Source: Paralithodes platypus
Lineage: Eukaryota > Arthropoda > Malacostraca > Decapoda > Lithodidae
Assembly: GCA_032716605.1 (NCBI GenBank)
Contig: JAVRFV010002366.1
Span: 186,001-250,000, forward strand
DNA: 64,000 bases
Direction of reading: 5' to 3'
The first letter of the stretch is position 1; each line of letters opens with the position of its first letter. A program made the translations under genes and the position numbers. The notes beneath the pieces were generated by a model. That model was not told the DNA's origin and did not search any database. It saw only the letters and a list, made by a program, of their open reading frames with translations. Shown here one piece after another: positions 11,051-20,200 of the stretch.

Positions 11051-13570
11051 GTTGACGTGGAGGTACCCCCGGTACGGGCCGTGCGGGCATGAGCGCCACG
11101 TTGACCTCCTCTACCCCCCCCCCCCCCCAACCTCGTCGAAAAGGGCGGGCCACCCCAACCCCAGGCCGGCGCGGGGCTGACCCTTTCGAAGGGCGGCCAG
11201 CCCCGACACAGAGGGGATGAAAGGGGCAAGAACAGAAGTGCGAGGCGGAACCGACGCACAGGCCAGCAACGTCCCAGTCCTGCGCCCGTGCAAGGCGGCA
11301 GCACTTGCAGCAGCACCCCGAAGAGGACCGGCAGAAGGACGGGACTGAGAAGACCCCGCGCGCGGCACAGCGCGTCGGTGCGTGACGTAAGCAGGGGCCG
11401 GAACGACACAGCGCGGCGTCGCGTGTCGGAAGCAGGGGCCGCCGACAGAGAAGCGTAGCATTCCCAAGCATCCTGCTTAAAAAACCCCGACGTATATAGC
11501 GCAGAGTACAACAAACCCTGACGAATAACCAAGGGGGCCGGCCGGCAGAACGAAGACCGTACCGTCGTGCGGTGCCGAGTTGCCGCGCACAAAACCGCCT
11601 TCAGCTCGGGAACCAAAGACACCGCGAGCCGAAGGTGGACCCGCTGAACGCGGTCCAAACCCTCGCGAAGATCGCCTGGCGCAGACGCCTCGAAAAGCCG
11701 CAGGTGGTGAACAGACGTCTGGAGGGAACCTAAAGACAAGACAAGAAGTCCGTCACCCTCTGTCGCAAGGGAAAAACCTTGGCGACAGAGGGCTGATCCG
11801 GGTGAGAGAAGAACGGGGTAGCAATAGAACAAAGTTCAAGAACGGGCGCGCTCATCCAGGACCAGAACGCGCCGTCCAACCCGCCGACAGACACAAGAGG
11901 AGGCAAAATCAGGGACGACTCCGGGGGAGGGACGGCAGGAGAGCCGTCGACGGATCGGTGTGTGAAGTCGAAGGCCTCAGCAAACCAGGCCTCCAATGGG
12001 AGAGGGTGACCGAGCATGATGGCTAAGCCAGGCGTACCGGCGTCGCACAAACCTGTCCCATAGGAGGACAGACCCGTCAACACAGCCAGGGACTGAACAG
12101 CCGGAAGGATGTCAGGGCGGCTGAAGTCTGACCAGAGCGTAGGCCTGCAGAAGGGAGGGGGACCGTAGCAGGGGTAGGTAGGGTGAGGTGCTGAGGGTGA
12201 GTCACCGCCAAGAAGGGCGAGAAGAGGGAGTCTTCCATCGACTCCAAGCGCCCGTCGAAGCGTGACACAACCCAGCCCTGCATAGCCGACAATTGATCCG
12301 AGAGAGGCTACCCCCCCCCCAGATTGGTCGGCCCGCAGGGGCGAGCGTGAGCGGGAGCGAGACCCACGACACGAACCAGCAGCGTCGCGGCCCAAGGAAG
12401 GCGAGCGACGACGGTTGTGTCGCCGTTGAGGGACTCGTCCCCGATCACGAACGGCCGAGGGGGAAACAGCACCATTCCCCTCTTCCAGCGACACATCAGC
12501 TCCTGAGAAAGGGGACCCCGAAACCTCGCGAAACCCCACCGAGGCAAGAGGAGGGGTACCCCCCTGGCGAGACGGTAAGTGAAGGTCAGGAAGAGAAGAA
12601 TGAGGAGGAGCAGGACGACGGGAGTGGGAAGGCTGGCCGGGTGAAAGGAGGCCAGGAGCCGCGGGGGGAAACAGAGCAAGGATCCCCGGGGCTGAGATAA
12701 CAGGGCGGCCCGACACCGAGGCGGAGGAGGGAGGGACCACCACCGTGGGACGAGACCGTGAAGGAAGAATAGGCACTGAAGCAGGTGAAGTAGGAGAAGC
12801 AACGACATCCAGGCGGACCCTCCTGGACAGTGTAGGAGGAGGGAGCAGAGGGCCAGCTACAGCATGAACAACCGCGCGCGGAGAGGACAACGTAAGAGGA
12901 AGTCGTCTGGGCTGGGGAAGCGGGCGGAAGGGAGTAGAGCCCCTATCCGTAGAGGCCAGGGGAGGGCGCACAGGGGCAGAGCCGCTAACCCCGGCCTCAG
13001 GGCGAGAACCATGACGAGGGCGATGGGCGTCGTCAAGGCGATCAGGAGGACGACGAGGCGAGCGAGAGCGTGGACGGAGCCGGGGAACCCCCCGACGATG
13101 GGACGACCGGCTGCGGGACCCAGGGGAGAGGGCCCGAGCAGGGAGAGGGCCAGGTGAACGGCCGTCAGTCGGGTCAGGGATACCCAGGGCGACGCGGATC
13201 CGGTCGGCAACAAAGGCCGGGGAACGGTGGCCCACAGTCCTAATGTGGCGGGAGACCATCGTCCACACCGACGGAAGGGAAGCAGGAGGCCACAGCCGCC
13301 GCCGAGGAACCAGGGCCATGGAGCAGCACAACCACCAGGGCCAGACACGTGCCACACAGAGCAGGGAGGTAGGCCGTAGAGGACACACAGAGCGAGTGGC
13401 GCAAGCAGGACTTGTGGCTCTCCAAGCACGGGGAGCGACAACCAAGGCGAAAGCAAGGCAGCCTACCTGCACTAGAAGAACACACACCATAATCAGCACG
13501 TCGAAGGAGTAAGTGGAGAGAATGTCCAAGAAGAACCAGGGAAGGAGCATGGGGAAACAGGAACACACAT
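11050..13570 (-). pseudogene. gag-like ORF, DIRS copy B
   Basis: The layout follows copy A: a Cys-rich N-terminus (from about 13566 down), GHRSPAFVADRIRVALGIPD, an SR/Pro-rich region, then the globular C-terminal part (TLWSDFSRPDIL, LTGLSSYGTGLCD, PLPLEAWFAEAFDF). The readable frame is 11730-13661. It has the same ~400-bp deletion as copy A and a few extra 1-nt indels (for example near 13287). A and B therefore derive from one deleted progenitor. Confidence 0.7.
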
Positions 13571-13675
13571 GCAAACAGGTATCCGTACTCACCCTAAACT
13601 GGGAGCACAGAGGTAGGTGAGGAGGGCGGCCGAGGCGGAAGAGCACTAGCAGAACCTGCAAAGATGGAGAAAGTG

Positions 13676-14904
13676 TTAACCACCACTCAACATCTTACAT
13701 GCAGGGCCTATAACACCAGTAAAGTGCATACACCAATATAGTATCAGGCAACAAGATGACATAAAAAAAGTCAATAGTGAAAGCCAACTATTACCGCAAA
13801 TTTGCGGGCCAATGGAGGCATAACCGTACCGACACCACCCTCCTGCAATTTCGGGGGACCCCCCAACGATCTCCGCAAATTTGCGGGGAGCCGAAAAGTC
13901 CCAGAGGACCGAATCGAGCACCCCGCAAATTTGCGGGACCGGCCGAGATGGTCCGGCGCCGAAAAAGCGAGAGGAGCGTCTAGGGAATACCAAAAGAGGC
14001 CCAGAAAAAAGCGTCATCTCCTTATGAACTCCAAGCGACGATGGCCATCAAGCTGAGCAGTGTCTTCCTTGATAATATCCTGACTCAACCGGTCAAGGGA
14101 GAGGCAAGGAAGACACACCAGGGGAGAGGAGGCACATCCCCCAGGAACCACCCAACCCACAGAGATAGAGCAAAGCCCATGAGGAGAAGTGGCAGGAAGG
14201 GTGGTTTGGCACAAACAGGGGCCCCCGTAGGGTACCCCAGGATTGGGCAAAAGGGTATGAAAGGATGGAGGTGAAAACAGTAAGGGAACACAAAAACCAG
14301 TAAATGAAACTGGCGAGAAAAAGGGTGGCCTAGCCGTGAGGAGAGAATGTGTCAGGGGCGAAAAACCCTGTGGTGTGAGGGAGGGGCCCCCGTGGGGTAC
14401 CCCAGGATATCACGAACCACCAAGCGCCCAGGCCCTTGAGACACAGTGAAGGCTCGAAAGGGGGGACTCGGGAATAACGCTAATAATGCGGCCGACACAA
14501 ACCCTACAAACAGCACCGCCACCACGAAATCTCAGATCGTGAACCAACTGTACACCTAGGCTATGAAAATATGAAAACTCATAGGGGCATAGCAATTCCT
14601 GAATGAGAAACAAGCTAGGCTAAAATAAGCTAAAAGCTAAACTATGCCCAGACTAACAGGAAAAAAGAATATGAAAAGAGAAAGGAATGAAAAACACACA
14701 CGAGGAACGCCAGGCGCCCCCGTACCTTCGGTAGCTATTTCCACACGCGTCTCCATTAAACACACTTAGGAGCCCATTTACGTGTGCCCTAGATCACGTA
14801 ACATCTGTCTAACAAAAAAGAAGGCCAGATAAGCCGAAACGAACCTAAACAGGGTGAATTAAAGGAGCACAACAAAAGCGACTTCATTCAATGGAGCGCG
14901 TGAA
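13676..14904 (-). other. DIRS copy B 5' leader region, no gene seen
   Basis: This is the non-coding stretch between the gag start and the 5' terminal repeat. Only short chance frames occur. It contains three 14-bp palindromes (13794-13936) and two similar GC-rich segments around 14221-14246 and 14386-14410 (GCCCCCGT followed by GGTACCCCAGGAT). The first ~110 bp matches copy A 15210-15323 and, less closely, copy C around 22230-22340. A promoter or packaging role is possible but not shown. Confidence 0.6.
13794..13936. promoter_or_regulatory. Three copies of palindrome CCGCAAATTTGCGG in the DIRS leader
   Basis: Perfect 14-bp palindromes lie at 13794-13807, 13873-13886 and 13923-13936. Copy C has a related site with one inserted T (CCGCAAATTTGTCGG) at about 22370-22384, just before the gap. 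Perfect dyads repeated at 79- and 50-bp spacing look like binding sites for a dimeric protein. No known factor is named. Confidence 0.45.
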
Positions 14905-15209
14905 AAAATGATGACAAGAGAGGGTCGCTCATGCGCACGTTCGACAGGGATCTGCACATGACGGAACACGGGATGGGCCTTAAGCGGTAACTAAGGTAAA
15001 CCCCTTTTTCTTCTCTTCTATGCTTTTTTCACCTTCGGTGGTAGTTTTGGTTAATGTACAACGTCTCCTAGAGCAAGATAAGGAGTAGACTCTAGACGTT
15101 TTCTTTTTAACCGCGGTTGGAATGACGACATAGCAGTCAAAATAGACAAGTCGTCATTGCAATTAGGTTAATAGCCTTGACGTTGGATTTGCCAAGACTA
15201 CTAACAAAT
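14905..15209 (-). repeat. DIRS copy B 5' terminal repeat (inverted)
   Basis: It is the reverse complement of about 7267-7562 with only a few differences. It ends in CTAACAAAT at 15209, where copy A resumes. It defines the 5' limit of copy B, since coding is on the minus strand. Confidence 0.9.
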
Positions 15210-15323
15210 AGTGTTAACCACCACTCAACATCTTACATGCAGGGCCTATAACACCAGTAAAGTGCATACACCAATATAGTATCAGGCAACAAGATGACAT
15301 AAAAAAGTCAATAGTGAAAGCAT
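15210..15323 (-). mobile_element. DIRS copy A, 5' leader segment stranded between copies B and C
   Basis: It starts AGTGTTAACCACC, continuing copy A exactly where copy B interrupts it at 7213. It nearly matches 13676-13788 of copy B and ends at GTGAAAGCAT, where copy C begins. Intact B sequence reads GTGAAAGCCAACT, so two extra bases (AT) sit at the C junction. Confidence 0.85.
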
Positions 15324-15731
15324 TGGGAGGTTTGACGTACCTCCCAACCTACCAAATAGGAAAACCTACTATTTGGTAGTAGTCTTGGAAAATCCAACGT
15401 CAAGGCTATTAACCTAATTGCAATGACGACTTGTCTATTTTGACTGCTATGTCGTCATTCCAACCGCGGTTAAAAAGAAAACGTCTAGAGTCTACTCCTT
15501 ATCTTGCTCTAGGAGACGTTGTACATTAACCAAAACTACCACCGAAGGTGAAAAAAGTATAGAAGAGAAGAAAGGGGTTTACCTTAGTTACCGCTCAAGG
15601 CCCATCCCGTGTTCCGTCATGCGCCGATCCCTGTCGAACGTGCGCATGAGCGACCCTCTCTTGTTATCACATCTCACGTCAGCAGAAGAACGCGGATGGG
15701 CAGGGGTCCGGCGTGAGGGAGGGTATTATGT

Positions 15732-15845
15732 ACGTTGGATTTTCCAAGACTACTACCAAATAGTAGGTTTTCCTATTTGGTAGGTTGGGAGGTACGTCAA
15801 ACCTCCCAATTTGTTAGTAGTCTTGGCAAATCCAACGTCAAGGCT
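15732..15845 (-). repeat. DIRS copy C internal complementary region
   Basis: It has the same structure as the ICRs of A and B and nearly identical sequence. Its right half predicts a 5' end of the ACAAAT type. That end cannot be seen because of the gap. Confidence 0.85.
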
Positions 15846-16283
15846 GCATAACAAATAGGAGGAGGACATCCAAGCCCAACATACCAAAAAAACCCAATGC
15901 ATAAGACAAAATTATGAATGACAAAGAAACACAATTTAAACAAGAGAGTTTAATAAAAGAGTGAAAAACTGAGGAGTAGCTAAAAAGAGCAGTTTTAACA
16001 CGTGCCCGTCATTCATAGTAATGCAAAATCATAGACTTGTCTTAAACCAAAAAGTACTGTACACAAAATCCCTTTTCTTCCAAAACGAACAAAAACATGG
16101 ATCACATAAACAAAACACAATTTTCAATGAGGCAAAAACACTTATGTACTGTATACATATAACATAATCCCAAACTTGCAATCCAGTGTTGCAAACCCGT
16201 ACTTCCCTCCCCCCCTTTTCTAAAGAAAACAAAGTAAAAGAAAGAGTGACTAGGGGGGAAGACCAGGCAACTTCGCGAGAGCC

Positions 16284-17230
16284 CTAGGAAACACGACTCC
16301 CGAGAGCTATCACAGGCCGAGGGGGTCTAACAATGGACATGGAGAGGTAGGAGGAGACGAAGGTATGGACAGAAGACCACAAACCCGCCGAGGCGACGTC
16401 AGGCAACGAACGAGTCTGCAGGAACCGTAAGGAGGCAGCAAAGGATCGCACATCGTGCGCAGAACCCCGACAAGCAGGGTTACTGGCACGAATGACCCGA
16501 CAAATGTGGCGTCCTATCTGTACCTTCGAGAGCCTCCTACCAGTCCGAGGAGACACCCACACAGCAGTACCCGAAGTCGGAGCCACAGACTCAACATAGG
16601 AGTGCAAGGCCTGCACCGGGCACAACACATGGTGAGTATGCCCACGCTTTAAAGCCTGGATGGTGAAAGGCTTGAAAACGTGGGTCTCTCTCTCATTCTT
16701 GGCAACAAAATGAGGGGAGGGGGCTAACGTGACGACATTCAAGGACGGGGAGAAGCGCATGCATTCCTGGGACCGCGACATGGCAGCGAGTTCAGACACC
16801 CTATCCCCAGTGGCCAGAGCGACAAGGAAGAGTGTACGCTCCAGCAACTGAACCGGTGTAGTATCCCGTGTATATGTGTGAAGCCAGAAGGTCCAGAGCA
16901 CGCCCCAGATCCCACTGAGGAGGGATCTGGCGCGGAGGCGGTCGCTCCCTGAAGGCAGCCTTCATGAAGGAATCCAGCTCCTTCGGAGAACGACCAGCCC
17001 AGTGACGGACTCAAAGACCTCCCGGATGGCAGACAAGTGGTTACGTATAGTGTTGACTTGAAAGCGACGTGTACGGAAGAGGTGAAACAAGTAGTGTAGG
17101 ACGAGGGAAGGAGAGCTAACAGTCTGGCGAGTGTCCTGTATCCACCTAGTAAAAGACCTCCAGTGGGACTCGTAAGTCCCCCAAGTCGAAGACGTCCATG
17201 AACGCTTCAGGAAGTCAGTCAGGTCCCGTC
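16284..17230 (-). pseudogene. Tyrosine recombinase, DIRS copy C
   Basis: The catalytic half is read in 16284-16901: VALATGDRVSELAAMSR (first Arg), HHVLCPV, SAHDVRSFAASLRF (His and Arg) and TFVSSYLS (Tyr), ending at TAG 16284-16286. The N-terminal core-binding domain is read in the frame of 16962-19067: LTDFLKRSW, WGTYESHWRSFTRWIQ, LFHLFRTRRFQV and HLSAIREVFESVTGLVV. Small deletions relative to A and B near 16865-16880 and 16985-17005 break the connection. All identifiable catalytic residues are conserved. The YR would need at least two corrections to be continuous. Confidence 0.82.
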
Positions 17231-20200
17231 CGTGGACTGGGAGCCACCGTGCCTCACGAACATCCACGATGCGAAGGCCAACGAGGTCCGCAGGTCGCCA
17301 ACCTGGCTCAAGTGGAAGTTTGAGAGAGGGAGAGGGACCGGACTCGGGCACCACCGCTTCAACTGGGAGTACCAAGCCTGGGCTGGCCACAGAGGCGCGA
17401 TTAGCCAGACTCTGCCGCGGTACAGCCGCAGCCGCGCGAGGACTTTGCACATCAACAGTGCGTCTGGTGGCGGAAATATGTATATCGACTGCCACCTGTT
17501 CCAGTCTTCCATGAAAGCGTCCGGACCCCCCTCCGGAGTGCGAGTCCGGAGGGATAGGTACTGAGGCAACTTGCGCGTCTCCTTCGATGCGAACAAGTCG
17601 ACCTCCGGAACACCCCAGGAAGCTGCGAGGTCGTCGAATACAGTCTGTTTCATTGCCCATTCTACAAGAACGCCCTGTCCTCGCGACAGGGCGTCCGCCC
17701 ACAGGTTGGCAGTCCCGGGCAGGTAGGAGGCGTGCAGGGAGATGTTGTGTCGGTTCGCGAGGAAGAACAACTTCTCTGAGATCCCCAACAGAGTCAAAGA
17801 CCTGGAGGACCCCTGCTTTTGGATACAGTGGACAGCTGTCTGATTGTCCATCCTGAAGGCCACCGACTTTCCCCGAAGGGCCAGCGCGTGGTCCCTCAGG
17901 AAGAACAAGGGAACCAACAGTTCGAGGGCATTGATGTGTAGGTGTGTGTGTCCCACCCATCTGCCGTGATGTTGATGTCCCAGGTTGGATTGGTAACCCC
18001 ACCCTACCTCGCTCGACGCAGCTGTATCTACCCAGATCGTCGGCGGGGGGGCGGTCCAGGGCACAGCCGCAGAGAGCGTGCCCCGAGCAACCCAGTGTCC
18101 TAAGTGTCTGTGAATGGTACGCGGGATCGGCATGAGCCGATCCATAGGGGCCAACGGAAACACCTTGTTGCCCATGAGTATTAGGCGGCGCAGCCTGAGC
18201 CTCCCTAAGGGAATGGTCAGAGCGGCCCAATTCAGCGAACCCACTAACGAGTCCCAGATCCTCCTCGTGAGGGAGACCGAGTGCAACACGGCGAAGACCT
18301 TCCTGCGAAGTTTCACCGCGTTTGGCTGACTCTGGGTCACTGTAGCGTTGGTCAGATCCCATTCGAGACCTACCCACGTCACGACACGCGACGGGGTCAG
18401 GCGTGACTTGGGAATATTGATTTTGAACCCTAACTGTGTGATGTGTTGAACTACTGTGAGGGTGTCGTGGACGCACTGTTCTAGGGTGCCTGAAACTATC
18501 AACCAGTCGTCCAAGTAAAACAGGATCTGGAGGCCGCCCCTGAGGAGAGGATCCAGAGCCTGCTTTACCAGTTTCGAGAAGATCCGCGGCGCGATGTTGA
18601 GACCGAAGGGAAGTCTGTCGAACATGAACACACGATCGGAAGTCTGAACGGCCAAGAATCGCTGGAAACGAGGATGGATAGGAACGTGCCAATACGCATC
18701 CTTGAGGTCCAGCGACACTACCCACGACAGAGGTCGCAGGGCCAGTCGTACCTGGTGCTCCGTCAGCATCCGAAACCGTGTGTTCACGATGTGCCCGTTG
18801 AGGGCCGACAGATCCACCACCGGTCGCATCGCGTCGCAGTCCTTCTTCGGTACCAGAAAAACACGGGAGAGGAAAACCAGGTGACCGGCTTTCACCTCCT
18901 TGACGATTCCCTGCTCGTGCATGGACGTAATCACGTCGGCCACCTCCGAAGAGACAGGCCGGCTTCGTTGACAAGAGCTGAGTGGGGGTCTGGACTTCCA
19001 TCTCCAGGTTAGACCCCTCCGTGCAATCTTCCGCCCCCACGTCCCTCGTGGCCACCGAAGGGCGCAAGGGCGAAAATAACCTGTGGGAGCCCCGAGATGA
19101 GGTGAGCGACCCTTTCTGCGAGGCGAGAAGGAGAACAAGGAGGAGACCGACCTGGAGAACCTACACATTTTTTGACGTGGAGGGTCCCCCGGGACGGTCC
19201 CTGCGGTCATAAGAGCCACGTTGACCACCCCTACCCCCCCACCTCGCCGAAAAGGGCGGGTCACCCCATCCCCTGTCCGTCGTGCGTCGGACCCCGTCGA
19301 AGTGCGGCCGGAAGTGGAAGGCTGGCCAGCCCCTTCTCGGCGGGGATGAAAGGGAGCAGGAGCAGAAGTGCGAGGCGGAACCGACGCTCTGGCCGGCAAC
19401 TTCCCTTTCCTGCGCCCTTTCTTGGCGGCAGCAGCGGCGGCAGCACCCCGAAGGGGACCGGCAGAAGGACGGGACTGCGAAGACCCTGGTCGCGACACAG
19501 CGCGTCTTTGCGTGTCGTAAGCAGGGTCCGCTGACAGAGAAGCGTAGCGTTCCCAAGCATCCTGCGCAAAAAGCCCCGATGTATATAGCTCAGAGTATAA
19601 CAGACCCTGACGAATATCCAAAGGGGCCTTCCGGCAGAACGAGGACCTTACCGTCTGGCGTTGTCGAGTTGCCTCGCACAAAACCGCCTTCAGCTCGGGA
19701 ACCAAAGACACCGCGAGCTGAAGGTGGATCCGCCGAACGTGGTCCAAGCCCTCGCGAAGATCGCCAGGTGCAGTCGCCTCGATAAGTCGCAGGTGGTGAA
19801 CAGACGTCTGGAGGGAACCTAGAAGACAAGACAATAAGTTCGCCACCCTCTGCCGCAAGGTAAAATCCCTGTCGACAGAGGACGTATCTGGGTGGGAGAA
19901 GAACGGGTTAGCAATAGCACAAATTTCAAGTTTGGGAGCGCTAATCCAGGACCAGAACTTGCCATCCAATCCGCCGACAGATACCAGAGGAGGCAAAAGC
20001 AGTGACGACTCTGGGGGAGGGACTGAAATAGATCTGTCGACGGAACGGTTGGCAAAGTCTAAGGCCTCAGCAAACCAGGCCTCCAATGGGAGAGGGTTAT
20101 CGAGCACGACGGCTAAGCCAGGCTTACCGTCGTCGCACAAACCCGTCCCATAGGAGGACAGTCCCGTTAACACAGCCAGGGACTGAACATCCTGAAGGAT

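Larger units (their letters stand above)
7214..15209 (-). mobile_element. DIRS-like retrotransposon copy B, both ends present (7,996 bp)
   Basis: The element starts TGGGAGG at 7214 and ends ACAAAT at 15209. Both junctions match what its ICR (7624-7737) predicts. Removing it restores the uninterrupted copy A sequence GAGAA|AGTGTTAACC with no target-site duplication, as expected for YR integration. It contains both terminal repeats (left 7214-~7612, right inverted 14905-15209), ICR, YR, RT/RH, gag and a 5' leader. It is internally deleted in gag and RT-dead (SLAD at 10387-10398), yet it moved as a discrete unit. It therefore presumably used proteins of another copy. Confidence 0.92.

Noticed and set aside
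8255..13440. ADAR-type (A to G) hypermutation or cytosine deamination (APOBEC or RIP-like) as the cause of A/B divergence
   Set aside because: A to C is as frequent as A to G and A to T also occurs; changes at C or G are few. Neither known process fits.
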